From assembly GCA_020912385.1 (NCBI GenBank), contig CP087218.1, forward strand, positions 1,054,001 to 1,118,000: 64,000 bases of DNA. Direction: 5' to 3'. Of the stretch, positions 35,087 through 46,300 are shown in pieces. The translations under genes were made by a program, and so were the position numbers. The notes under the pieces are model-generated. The model worked only from the letters and a program-made list of their open reading frames with translations, was not told the DNA's origin and made no database searches. Source of the DNA: Neofusicoccum parvum (taxonomy: Eukaryota > Ascomycota > Dothideomycetes > Botryosphaeriales > Botryosphaeriaceae). The first letter of the stretch is position 1; each line of letters begins with the position of its first letter.

Positions 35087-36254
35087 GCTGCCGGCCCGGA
35101 ATGGGCCAAGCTGATGGCGGCCGCCGTCGACGTGTGACCTCTGGCCTGCCCTCGGGACCTGGGGGCTCGGCGCGCCGTCGCTCCTGCTTGCTACCCAGTC
35201 GCCGCCCATCCCTCCCTCGGCACCTGCCGGCCGTCGTCCCTTCCCCATCAAGCCACGGCAGCAGAAGCAAGACTGACCAGTCGACGCACTAGCAATCACG
35301 GCGTGCGATAATGATGCGAGCGAGGGAGGCTAAACCCAAAGCCCTCCGCCCCTCCAGGAACGCGATGCGTAAACGAGGGTGGACCTGCGCTCAGGAACAC
35401 TACTTACTACCGAAATGCTTGTGCGATGGGCCTTTTTTGGCCGCGTGCCTAGCGCTTGGCACCGCGAGCCAATAGACGGAAAACAAGCCTACTGCTACCA
35501 CTCAATTTCTGTCCATGCCCTCAGTGGGGTGGTGATTGGCCGTGTGCTGTGCGAGGAAAAACCCTCCGCCCAAGTATCATGGCGCTAGACAACGCGATGG
35601 GCGCGAACTGTGCGTCCGTGCTGGTTTCCGCCGCTGCCGAAGGATGATCAGCTAGCTCCTGCGGTTGCCGCCGCTCTGTTCTTTTTTGTGTTTTGGTTTA
35701 TGAAAGTTGACGGGTGGGGGAGGGTTTATTCTTTTTCGTGGCCGACCACGGGGAATTGTGAACGGAGCGTTTCACATGCTTATCTGTACGACTTTGCTTT
35801 TCTCGACGAGCCCTTCCCCCCCTTCCTCGTGCGTGCGGGCTGGCGGGGGAGAGGTTGGAAGCGACAGGGCAGATGAGGCTATTGCACTCTATCTTACTTC
35901 TTCTGGAAGAGAGGGGGCGGAGTCGAAGCTTGTGTGGGCAGAGTGTAATTTTGATAGAGTTTGCAGGGCTGACGTGATGCTCGGCGCAGAGGGTGTTTGC
36001 GAGGAGTTAAGGGGAGATAAGCTGGGCGGAGGGACGAGGGAGGGATTGCGTTGATAAGGAGGGCGCCTTGATCGGGGTGGTGGCTGCCACACGATTGCGC
36101 GTGCTATATTCAGGTACAGATGTGGATTCACACTTTTGCCAGGGTGGGACTTGGCAGCGTGCGACGTATACTCGCACCCTGCGATCATATATACGTACAG
36201 GTGGGCGCTGCAAGTTGTTCTCGATAAGTTCAGCTAGCAGGCATATCACTTATG

Positions 36255-36334
36255 AGAGCAGCTGAGCATCCGTCCGCACGCAACTATACTCGAAATGGTG
36301 TGCTAAGCTATCCAGAAGGATGTTTCAACTCCCG
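36255..36334. mobile_element. Dispersed inverted-repeat element, diverged (copy 4)
   Basis: About 80 bp. The left arm near 36255-36280 (GAGCATCCGTCCGCACG) and the right arm 36311-36333 (TCCAGAAGGATGTTTCAACT) both match the family with several substitutions. The inner TGCTAAGCTA resembles the TGCCAAAGCTG of copies 3 and 8. Confidence 0.6.
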
Positions 36335-37529
36335 CTTGGCGAACCTGACTGTGCACTCAGACGCTGTGTTATCTTTGAGCTAGCTGCCGGCTGCAGCTCC
36401 CTTCTGTACGACGTCAGCTTGGTGTTGCTTGCGTCGTTCAACATAATAGAGAATTGCGGTCTGCTAGCGGTTTCATTTTGAGGTGTAGAGGAGAAGATGC
36501 CTTAATCATGTGGCTTCTCGGATAGGAGCGGATGGACTGCGATCAAGCAACCGCTATGCTTTTCCCACCATGGAAGGTTGAACGAAGTGGTTAGCCGCAC
36601 CGGAGCAGGCGGGAAAGAGGGTTGCGGAAGGGGACGGGGCATACGCCACAACCATTCCGGCTAACTTGAACGGGTAATGGGGGCGAAAGCCTGAATGAAC
36701 TTCCAACAGAAGTTTGCCAGTTCATAAAGGAAGAGTAGCCTTCAGATATCTCTTCTATCTTCTGCCACTTTCTTTTGTTTCGAGCCACTCAAGTTCTGGT
36801 CCAGTGGTCCCATGTCCCCCCGGGCGTTCTGTAAAATGGTGCCGCGACTAGACGCCATATCGCAAAGTCTCCGACTCCCTTGAGAGACCACATTCTTTGC
36901 TTCCTGGCATTTCCATCCTAACAGTTGCAGCGTACCATCCCCACTGTCCTTTAAATACGGCAAGACCTCCTTTCAGGGAGCCATCCAGCGACGGGACGGG
37001 ATACCCGCATGCCGACAGCATCTCTAACATGGCCTCTCGCGGCATTGCCAACAGCCGGCTCCAGAACCCTTGGGCGATCCACACAGCCCCTCAAACACGG
37101 CCCATCATGGCGACCCATCTGGCTCGTCGCACTCCATCGTGCAGCAGATTCAACGCACCCGCCTATGTGTACCCCCACTATAACCAGGCACGGACACGCT
37201 CTTCGTAAAAGGACGACCTATCGGAAGGGTGCCAGTACGGTCTGCCTCCGCAAAATCGGGTTACTGCAGATCCGTGTCCGGGTAGCGTCGCCGGTTCGGC
37301 TGCTAGGACGTCTTGCCTGGGCGTGTGGCCAATGGAGGGCGCGATGATGCATGGTGGCCAATGCCCAGCATCGGGTTCGGAACAGAGTCGGATGGCGGAA
37401 CGAGCATCGCCGGTATTTTGCAACACCGAAGCAGAAAATATAAAAACAACAAGGCTAGCGCACGGTGGTTGGTATTCCACATGAATTCATTCCTTCTGAG
37501 CTGTTCCTGGTAAAGCTTTGCCCTCGGTC

Positions 37530-39558
37530 ATGGCATCCGAGCCCACATCTCTTCCAAGCAGTGGCCTCGCCGCCACCGCTGGCCCAACCACCACCTTCTA
37601 CCTCCAGCTCCTCGCAACCGGCGCTGTGGTCTTCCTCGCCGCCATCTACGTGCGGCGGGAAAGGCTGTACCCCTCTCTGCCCGTCGTCTTCCTGCAGGAA
37701 GAAAAAGACTTCAACAAAGCGAAGCAAGACTGGCTGTCTCGCGCCGGTGACGTCGTCGCTTATGGACTGCAGACCGTCCGTCTACCCTCCCGCTCCCCGC
37801 ACATCTTACTTCTGCTATTTTTTCCTCTTCATGCGTGTCAGATCCGAGGAACCGCACGGGTGGTTGCATGCTGACGGGCGTTTTCTGAAACACAGTTCCG
37901 CAAGCCTTTCCAGGTCGTCAGCCCGATTGGCCCCAAGATCATCCTGCCGAACCGCTACGCCAACGAGGTCAAGAGCGACCCGCGCCTGAGCTTTGGCGAT
38001 TGGACCGGGAATGTAAGCCAAACACGCCCACAACAGACTCAGAAAATAGCACCAAAGTGCAGAGGATAGAGGAGAACCGATTCAGACTGACGGTATGGGC
38101 GAATCAGGAGTTCCTCTCCCACCTGAGCGGATTCGAAGGCTTCGGCCGCGTCTTCGACACTCCCGTCTTCGCCGATACGGTCCGGACTAAGCTGACGCAG
38201 GCGCTTGGTGAGTTTTTCTGACCACGTCCGTCTCCGTCTGGTCCATGTGGCCAGAAAAAGAGCAAAAAATAAAATAAAAAACCTAACGCCCGCCTTCCGC
38301 TATTCCAGGCAATCTCACCGACGATCTACGTCAAGAGAGCGAAGCCACCGTCCTCGATCATCTGGGCGAGCCCAAAGGTACGTGAAGAGAGAGAGAAGGA
38401 GCTCCACCAACCACAGCCCTCCCAAGGGGGTTTAGGGAGAAGCAGCCAGAACCACCAAGCTAACGCCGGCCGGGCAGAATGGACGGAGCTGACGCTCAAG
38501 CCCTTCATCCTCGAGTACGTCGCCCGGCTCTCGACGCGCATCTTCCTGGGGCCGGAGCTGTGCCGCAACCGCGAGTGGCTCGACATCTTCATCGGCTACA
38601 CCGTCGACGCCTTCCTGGCCGTGCACGAGCTGCGCGGGTACCCGTCGTTCCTGCGCCCGCTCGTCAACGCCTTCCTGCCGGGCCCGCGCCGCGTGCGCGC
38701 CACCATCGCCCGCGCCCGCGCCATGATCGTGCCGGAGATGGAGAAGCGGCGCGCGGCGGCGGCCGCGGCGGCCGCGCGGGGCGAGAAGGTCAAGGGCAAG
38801 GACACGGTCACGTGGATGGACGAGGTGGCCAAGGGCCGGCCGTACGACGCCGTGCTGAACCAGCTGTTCTTCTCCGTCGCCGCGCTGCACACGACGAGCG
38901 ACCTGATCACGCACGCCATGCTGGACCTGCTCGAGCACCCCGAGGTGGCCGACCAGCTGCGCGAGGAGATCAGGGCCGTGGTCAGGGCCGAGGGCTGGAA
39001 GAAGACGAGCCTGTACAAGATGAAGCTCATGGACAGCTTCCTGAAGGAGTCGCAGCGGATCAACCCGCCGGGGTTGCGTGAGTGGCCCTCCCCACAAAGA
39101 CAGACTCCACCAAAGCTGACCGTCTCGCAGTCGTGATGAACCGCGTCGCCAAGGAGCCCATCACCCTCGGCGACGGCACGCACATCCCCAAGGGCGCCGT
39201 CGTGTCGTGCTCGATGGAGCGCATGCACGACCCCGCCCTGTACCCGGACCCGGCCCGCTTCGACGCCGCCCGCTTCCTGCGCCTGCGCGAGCAGCCCGGC
39301 CAGGAGAACAACTGGCAGTTCGTCACCACCAGCGAGGACCACCTCGGCTTCGGCCACGGCCAGCACGCCTGCCCCGGCCGCTTCTTCGCCTCCAACGAGG
39401 CCAAGATCGCCCTCGCCTACCTGCTGCTCATGTACGACTGGAAGTTCCTCGACGGCGTGACCGAGCGCCCCAAGACCCTGAAGAGCTCGGCCGAGAACAC
39501 GGCCGATCCGACCGTGAAGGTGTTGTTCAGGCGGAGGAGTGAAGTTGTGCCCGAGTAG
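37530..39558 (+). CDS. Cytochrome P450 monooxygenase
   Basis: 519 aa from six exons: 37530-37775, 37896-38012, 38108-38207, 38309-38377, 38478-39077 and 39131-39558. One N-terminal membrane anchor (FYLQLLATGAVVFLAAIYV) places it on the ER. The I-helix oxygen-binding region reads VAALHTTSDLITH, the K-helix ExxR is FLKESQR, and the haem-cysteine loop is FGHGQHACPGRFFA. The pattern resembles the fungal ent-kaurene oxidase-like group, many of which oxidise terpenoids, but no substrate can be read. The 5' introns (95-120 bp) are longer than the window average, and the intron 1 donor is GTCCGT, weaker than consensus. Exons 5 and 6 are extremely GC-rich at third positions. No terpene or polyketide core enzyme lies nearby, so there is no visible cluster. 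Confidence 0.9.
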
Positions 39559-39985
39559 GTGATGGGAGGGATGGCGTCTTCGTTCTTGGGTTGCAGACAA
39601 ATTTGGTGGTGTGAAATGGAAGTTTGTCTCAAGCGCGCTGCGTTCAGGATTTAATCATGTGAACAAAGGTCAGCATGAGGAGTTGAGGCATTCATCCGGA
39701 TCGGGTTGTACAGCCAAGAAGGAACTCTTATGTCTGGGCGAACGCCTCAAGGCTGTACGGCTAAACAGTGGCATTGCTCGACAATCAGAATTCAGAAAAG
39801 GAACGGTGTTGAGATGGCAAAGAAAATACTATGTCTTATCTATTAAAAAGCAAAAGCAAACCTCCAGAACTACCGCTCATGGTGTGGGTATCTCGTGAAG
39901 CGTGGAAGAAAAGGAAAAGCCGGAGTAATGCTGCCATGCCCAATTGAGAAAGGAAGACACCGCCTCAAAGGAACTTCCTTCCAAC
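39559..39985. other. Convergent 3' region between P450 and ubiquitin protease
   Basis: 427 bp between facing stop codons; contains inverted-repeat element copy 5 at 39676-39753, about 120 bp after the P450 stop and so possibly in its 3' UTR. Nothing else recognised. Confidence 0.5.
39676..39753. mobile_element. Dispersed inverted-repeat element (copy 5)
   Basis: 78 bp. The left arm 39676-39700 is well kept (GAGTTGAGGC-type variant followed by ATTCATCCGGA). The right arm 39732-39753 is diverged, about 14 of 19 core positions matching. The start of the loop (TCGGGTT) is shared with copy 7. Confidence 0.6.
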
Positions 39986-41611
39986 CTACTCCCGAATTTT
40001 GAGGTACGTCAGGATGTATGGAGTGAAGTCATCATCATTGGCCATGAGGAGTCTCTTGATTGGAAGGGGACCTTCGACGAAGCGGTCATTGACCAACTCA
40101 ATCCCTTTTGGCGTGACGACCTTGGCTGTGTAGTGGCCGAAGCTCGTATCACCGGCCTGCTGGACGACCGATGCAAGGCGGTACCGCAGAGTTCCCGGCC
40201 GCCGCATCCGAGCGTCCAGCAGGTATTCGGACAGATCCAGGTACAGCGGAGGATTCACCCGGGCGTTGACTTTGTACTCACGACCCATTTTGGTATGAGC
40301 CGTCCGGTTGATTTGGACCAGTAGGATCTCAGGACCATCGATGATGAGGTTTCTACGGTCGTGGTCCTTCCCGCGGCATTTTTTGTTCTCGCATTCGACC
40401 AAACCGGACATGAATTCCTTGAACAGATGTTCGAAGTACGCCATGAATTCCAGGCCTCTTTTTGGCTGCAGGACGTATACGGTGAGGAAATCATCGACGA
40501 CTGTATGGTTCTTCGAAATGCCGCCGCACCTCCTGCACGTGCGCTGCCAGAAGGCCTTGAGGCCGAAGATAGCCTCGAACTCGCTCTTCGGCATCTCCTT
40601 CGAGATTAAGCCCATGAGAATCACAAAAAACTCATGGGCGTCCTCTTGTTTATTAAACTTTTGCAACCTTTTGTGGTAGGTGCTGGTTGTTTTCATCCCG
40701 TTGAAGACCGTGTGGAACCTGGAGAGCGCATTCATGATGTTGCCAGAAACTTGCTGGCCTCTAAACGGCCAGTACGCATCTGCCAGATGACACAGAGCGC
40801 ACGAGATACAATTCCCATGGTTCGGGTTGAACCCATGCAGCCTGACCCAATTGACAAAGATGGGGATGTTCACCAAGGCCTGAAGGACGCTTATGCGATA
40901 GCAAGCCAGGCCTTTGTCGTTGCGCAATCCGTGGGCGCCGAGGTCAGGCCTGGGGTGAACGTGGTTGACACGAGAAATGGCCTCGTACCGCTCATCCATC
41001 TGCGGGGCCTTGAGGCGACGGCGCTTGCGAACGGGCTCGCTGTCCATAGTGGCTTTGGTTGCGAGAACGAAGGTAATGGGGTTCTTCAGCAGCTCATCGA
41101 GCCTACGCTTGGCGGTGGACTTGCAGGGCACAAGCTGGTTCGCAGCTTCGTCGCCAGCGGCGGTGATCAGGACGTGAGGGATTTCGAGTCTTTGAACAGA
41201 TGCGCCGATGGAATCGTGGTGGGAGAGTTGCTCGTCGTCTGCTGAGTGGTCGTCCTCACTGGATAAGGCTGAGTGGTCTTTCTGGTTGACAGACTGTTTG
41301 CTCTCGTCGGTGGTGCTCTCTCCAGCGGTGGCCTCAGATCTGGCGACTGGCTCACCATTGAGGGGCGAGAGCTTTTGCTTGAGGGTGGGCCTGTCTTTGT
41401 TGCTGGTCGACAAGTTCCTGGTGGGCACCGAGTCCGGAAACGGCGCCATTGTTGGACGGAACGATGAAGGCAACGGCTCGGTTTTCGGGCGGGTCCGTGG
41501 AAACAAAGGCTGAAGGTGCCGTGAAGAAAGAACAACGAGACGGCGGCGGCGGCTTTTGGCCCTCAAGTGTGCTTGGGCCAGCACCCTGCTATTGTACTTG
41601 CACAGGGCCAT
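39986..41611 (-). CDS. Ubiquitin carboxyl-terminal hydrolase (USP family), divergent
   Basis: Intronless, up to 541 aa. The C-terminal 310 residues form a USP domain: Cys box GLRNDKGLACYRISVLQAL (Cys near residue 237), KFNKQEDAHEFFVILM, a zinc-binding CXXC pair (CRRCGG and a later CENKKCRG), His box SFGHYTAKVV, and FTPYILTYLK at the end. Catalytic Cys, His and a candidate Asp (LVNDRFVEG) are present, but the usual GNTCYxNS around the cysteine is altered to GLACYRIS, so activity may be reduced or specialised. The closest style is USP36/42. The first 200 residues are disordered and acidic. The start is uncertain: ATG 41611 gives the longest product, ATG 41449 is a reasonable alternative. Confidence 0.8.
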   Translation of the reverse strand: MALCKYNSRVLAQAHLRAKSRRRRLVVLSSRHLQPLFPRTRPKTEPLPSSFRPTMAPFPDSVPTRNLSTSNKDRPTLKQKLSPLNGEPVARSEATAGESTTDESKQSVNQKDHSALSSEDDHSADDEQLSHHDSIGASVQRLEIPHVLITAAGDEAANQLVPCKSTAKRRLDELLKNPITFVLATKATMDSEPVRKRRRLKAPQMDERYEAISRVNHVHPRPDLGAHGLRNDKGLACYRISVLQALVNIPIFVNWVRLHGFNPNHGNCISCALCHLADAYWPFRGQQVSGNIMNALSRFHTVFNGMKTTSTYHKRLQKFNKQEDAHEFFVILMGLISKEMPKSEFEAIFGLKAFWQRTCRRCGGISKNHTVVDDFLTVYVLQPKRGLEFMAYFEHLFKEFMSGLVECENKKCRGKDHDRRNLIIDGPEILLVQINRTAHTKMGREYKVNARVNPPLYLDLSEYLLDARMRRPGTLRYRLASVVQQAGDTSFGHYTAKVVTPKGIELVNDRFVEGPLPIKRLLMANDDDFTPYILTYLKIRE

Positions 41612-42099
41612 GTTTGCGAATAGCGGCGGGCGCAATCAGAAGCACCAGGCGCACACTCACGGCGGGCGCCAGGGCGGCGGCTGGGTCAGTCGTGGCAGGC
41701 GGGACTACAATAGACGAGAAGGAAAAGGCTCCTGGCAGAGCAGCAGCAGTATGTACAGTCCGGTCCGGAGGCGGCGAGGAAGGGCGACATGGGGCGCTGG
41801 GAGCCTATGCTGGACACGGGAAACGGACGGGCCGCATGGGGCGGGCGACAGGGCTCTGCGGGCGACGCGCAGCAGCGGGAGCGCGAGCGGGAGCAGGACA
41901 GCAGGCCGGGGGGAAAAGTTGTGTCTGGCGGCGTGAAGTGAGCGGATCTGCGCTCGGGGACGGATGTGGCTTGGCTGCTCTCGTTTTTTTTCCAGCGCGC
42001 GCCACACCCGCGGAGCCTCGACCGCCCCGCCACCGCCCCGCGCCCGCCTGCTCGTCATTGCTGTCTCGTCCACCGCCGCGGATCAGCCCTACCGCCGCA
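41612..42099. promoter_or_regulatory. Divergent promoter region between ubiquitin protease and TRM9
   Basis: 488 bp of GC-rich DNA between two divergent start codons, probably serving both genes. No clear TATA box or repeat. Confidence 0.4.
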
Positions 42100-42942
42100 A
42101 TGCAGCCCCCCGACCGCGGGCCCCAGTATGAGGACGAGCACGTCCACCACGTCTACGAGCAGATCGCCAGCCACTTCTCCGAGACCCGCTACAAGGTACG
42201 CGATGCCTTCGCCGCGCCCCGCGCCTCGCCCGCCGCTCATCGCACCTCCGGTAGCCGTGGCCAATCGTCGAGCGCTTCCTGAACGCCCTTCCCGACGGCG
42301 CGGTCGGCCTTGACATCGGCTGCGGCAATGGCAAGTACCTCGCCGTCAACCCGAACCTCTACATCGTCGCCTCCGACCGGTACGTCCCCGCCTGCCTTGA
42401 GCATTGCGCGCCTCTCGCCCTGACGGCCGTGTCGCAGATCGACGAATCTCGCCACGATAGCCTCGAGACACCAGCCGCACAGCGCCGTCGTCGCCGACAC
42501 CCTGAGCCTGCCTCACCCCCCGGCCAGCTTCGACTTCGCAATCTCCATCGCTGTCATCCACCACCTTTCCACCCCGGAGCGTCGCGTCGAGGCAACACAG
42601 GCTATCCTGGAGCACCTGACACCGGACGGGACAGCGCTGGTATATGTCTGGGCTCTCGAGCAGAAGAACAGCAGGAGGGGCTGGGATGAAGGTCACGACC
42701 AGGACGTCATGGTGCCCTGGGTCATGAACAAAAACGCCCCCAAGAAGAGCAAGAAGAAGGATGCTGCGCCAGAAGACCAAGCCGACACTGCTGCCCAGGA
42801 AGGACCCAAGACCTTTCATCGATACTACCACCTGTATCGCAAGGGCGAGTTGGAGCACGACATTGAGCTTGCCGGGGGAGATGTCGTCGAGTCCGGCTAC
42901 GAAAAGGACAACTGGTGGGCTATTATGAAGCGTAAGCCTTGA
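42100..42942 (+). CDS. trm9: tRNA (uridine-34) carboxymethyl methyltransferase TRM9
   Basis: 241 aa from exons 42100-42195, 42255-42379 and 42438-42942. It methylates cm5U34 to mcm5U in the anticodon of certain tRNAs, with TRM112 as partner. Family marks are VHHVYEQIASHFSETRYK at the N-terminus, SAM motif GLDIGCGNGKYL, ASDRS across the second intron, SFDFAISIAVIHHLSTPERR, LVYVWALEQ, and RYYHLYRKGELE near the end. A lysine-rich insert (NAPKKSKKKD) occurs before the C-terminal strand. Both introns are 58-59 bp. A housekeeping gene diverging from the ubiquitin protease. Confidence 0.93.
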
Positions 42943-43356
42943 CATCCACCTTGAATCTGCCTTGTGGCTGCTTGGTACTGGAACATGTCCAATTTTAGCA
43001 TGTAGCGGATTCGGAGTAGCACAATGGTGGGGTCACCGGAAGTCATGAAGCGAGTGCCCGCGTTTTTGGAGCGCATATGTCCTAGGGACCATCTCCTTCG
43101 CGTGTATGGAAGTTGCATACTTTATCAAACCTGCTCTGTGTCTGCATGTATTCGAATTGTTTTCAAGCGTAAAATATAATCATGAGGACAGAAGGATTTG
43201 TGGCTTGCCGTGCAAGATCGTTCCAGTCTCTATTGAACTTAAAGAAAAAGGAGAATAGAAAACCAACTAAACGCCAAGGTTCAAACAGCCGTTATCTCAT
43301 GAACAACTCGCCTAATTGACCATCCTATTCGTCCACCAGTACTCCCCCACAGTCCC
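42943..43356. other. Convergent 3' region between TRM9 and NLR gene
   Basis: 414 bp between two facing stop codons, AT-richer than the flanking coding DNA. No gene or element copy seen. Confidence 0.5.
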
Positions 43357-46300
43357 TCACGCCCGTACCTCCTCCACAACAACAGCACCGCCCGCTCCAC
43401 CCGCAAGCCCACTAGCTGCGTTAAACCTATACTCCCTCCCAACATACTCACCTCCCACCCTCTGCCCTTCCGGAACCTCTTTATTCAGCCTCACCAACTG
43501 CTCCAGCACCGCCTTACTCCTCCCCCTATCCATCGGCTGCCTGTACTCATCCACATACCTTGGGCACCCCTCCCCATCAAACCACAACACCCTATCCAGC
43601 CTCGCACCCCCCTCCTTCACCAGCACCTCAACCATCGCCTCCCTGCCCCTCGACACCGCCTCGACGAGCGCTCCGCTGCCCTCCTCGGTCACGAAGTTCG
43701 CGTCGACGCGCCCCGTCGCCAGCAGCGTCCGCGCCGCCTCGACGTAGCCGTCCTCGCCCGTGTCGCACATGGCGAGGGTGTGCAGCGGCGTGGTGTGATC
43801 GCCGGGCAGATCCGCACCCTCGGGCCAGGCGTCGACGAGCGCGGCCACGACCGCGGGCTCGAAGCGCGACGCGACCATCGCGGTGGCGGCGTGGAAGGCG
43901 GTCTCGCCGCCGGGCCCGCGGTGGCGGAGGTGCGCGGCGACGGCGGGCTGCTGCTCGCACAGGAGCGTGAGGATGTCCAGGTGGCCTTGGTGCGCGGCCA
44001 CGCCGACGGACTGGTGCTTGCCGTCTCTGCCGCGGTCCTCGAAGAGCGCGTGCCGCAGCTGTGCGTCGTCGTTGCTGCGGTCGAGCAGCTCTTTCACTGC
44101 GAGGTAGCAGCCGTGGGAGGCCGCCACGCAGAGAGCTTCTGGGCCCCACTTGACGAACTTCGGCAACATGCCCTTGATGACCGTGCCGAAGAAACTGCTC
44201 CATCCTTCGTTGTCGGAATCGGTATCCCAAGGGTTGTACTTGGACATGAACCAGCTCCAGTAATCAAGTGTGTGCATCTTGTTGCCGCAGAGCGTGAAGA
44301 TGGTTTCTGCCACGTCAAATTGCTCAGTGAGCAGTGCCCAGCTGATGGCGTTGTCGGCGGAGGAATAGTTTGCCGATTGATGGAAGTCAGGAGATTTCCA
44401 GACATCATAATTCTCGAGAATCATCCTTACTAAAACGGGAAGCTTGAAAAATACGGCAACATACAGCGCGTCCAGGGATTCCTGGGATGGAAGATAGCCA
44501 TCTTCCCTAGAGAACGAGCAGGATGGAAACCGATACTGGTCGGTCCAGTTTTGCAGTAGGGTCGAACGCGCCCGGCAGATTGAGACAACGCTCTTGACGT
44601 CTTGATTCGTGATTTCTGTGCACTTTCCAAGGTGATACGCCCAGGAGCACGCGGAGTACCTAAAGGAGTCACCGAATCCACGAGCGGCAGGGTCGAAGTC
44701 CTTCAGTGCAGGCTTTGCGCCGTTTGATTTATCGGCTGGCTCAGGGGGTGCATCATCAAAAAGATTGAAGCATCTCGTGAAGCTCGCTGCCTGAGATTCC
44801 CCTGATGGAACCAACCTCTCCTTTGAGCACTCGGGGAGCTGCAGCCAGCCAAGACATGAATTTGCGAGCATCCTGTGGACCCGAGCTTGATGTTGCGCTG
44901 GAGTTTCAATTATCTTCGGAGCGTCTTTTTCTGGCATCCAGGCTGAAGGTCGTTTCTGAAGCGTGAGGTCCTTCAGTGACTGGTGGACCGGCCTCACAAG
45001 CGAGTCTGGCCTGAAATTCCCGTCCCTGCTGACAAAGTATCGAATCAGATCGAGGGTTCTGCGATTATCTTCCTGGGTGAGAGCCTTTGGTAGCCTCTTC
45101 TGGCCTTGGTCTAGGAACACCGCAAAGGACGTCACTTCCCGTAATTTGACAGGTCGATCCGCAAAGGCCAAGAATTCAAGTATTGGCTCAACCTTTCGCG
45201 CTTCAACCTTCTTCGCCCGGCAGGTTTGCTGGTACAATTTGCCGTAAAGATCCTGAAGACCGGCCTGGTCAGACGGAGCGTTCTCCACGACTTCCAGAAA
45301 GCGCTCCAAGTCAGGTTGGGGAATCTCGTCTTTGCAGATTAAATTGACATGTGCCAGAACCAGATGGATCCATATGGCCGACCGTTCAGCTTTCCCACAG
45401 ACTTTCTCAAGGAGAAGCTGTCGATCTTCCTCGCTGATATGGTTCCAATGTTCCTTCTGGAAGTAGTCGTCGAGAATGTGCTTAGCAATTAGTCGAGCCT
45501 CATTGCGTGATAGTGTCATCTCGAAGGTCTTGCCGGGGATAGCCTTCTTGATGTCGTCGTGGTGGCGTGAGGACAAGAAGACCTTGCAGTGAGTCTCCAA
45601 ATTGGAAAGGGAGTCAAACAGGATCATCAATTCCTCCCAGGAAGTTTCTTCGCACTCGTCAAGTGCATCAATGACTATGCACACTGGCCTTTTCGCGTGT
45701 CGTACTAAGTCCACGAGACAGGCCCTCAGATGCTCTGGTCTCTGGACTTGTTTTTGAGAGTCAAGAGCCTTAGTATTCTTGTTCCATTTGAGGTAGTACT
45801 CGTCCAGGGTCGGGTCGTAGACGAGGAGCTGGCCGATCAAGCTGCTGTACGCATTCTGAACCTTGTTCCTCTCACCATCATCTTTGCAGTAGTATCTGCA
45901 GACAATGGCTTCTTCGGAGTCAAGAAGTTCACATACATAAGCAACAGTCGTTGTCTTCCCGCAACCTACGTTTCCGAACATTGTGACAAACTGCGTCCTG
46001 GGAGAAGTTGATTGATGCCAGGACTTGAATTCGGAGGTCGAGCTCAACCATTGACAACTGCCTTCGGCACGTCCATCTGGTCTGAATGCAAGTTCTTTCT
46101 CACGGTGGGCACCGAGGAGGGTCTCGACTATAGAAAAGTTAGTGCATAACTTCACACCCATCGATCGTAATTCTTACTTTGTTGATCGCGCACGTATAAT
46201 TCCGTTCGGGCAACCCCACCAAAAGTCTCAACATTGAGCTGCTCCAAGAGTTGTTTCCAATTTGTTGAGAATGCATTGACGCACTCAGCTACATGGTCAT

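Larger units (their letters stand above)
33935..37529. other. Long gene-empty region downstream of the kinase
   Basis: 3.6 kb without a convincing gene. Notable contents are a 3.5-copy 8-bp tandem repeat at 34615-34642, a short CT microsatellite at 35072-35086, and inverted-repeat element copy 4 at 36255-36334. GC-rich open frames at 34.3-35.3 kb overlap on both strands and look like composition artefacts. Confidence 0.5.

Noticed and set aside
34286..35292. Plus-strand open frames of 250-280 codons
   Set aside because: Repetitive Arg/Pro/Ser translations overlapping open frames in other phases; no recognisable protein.
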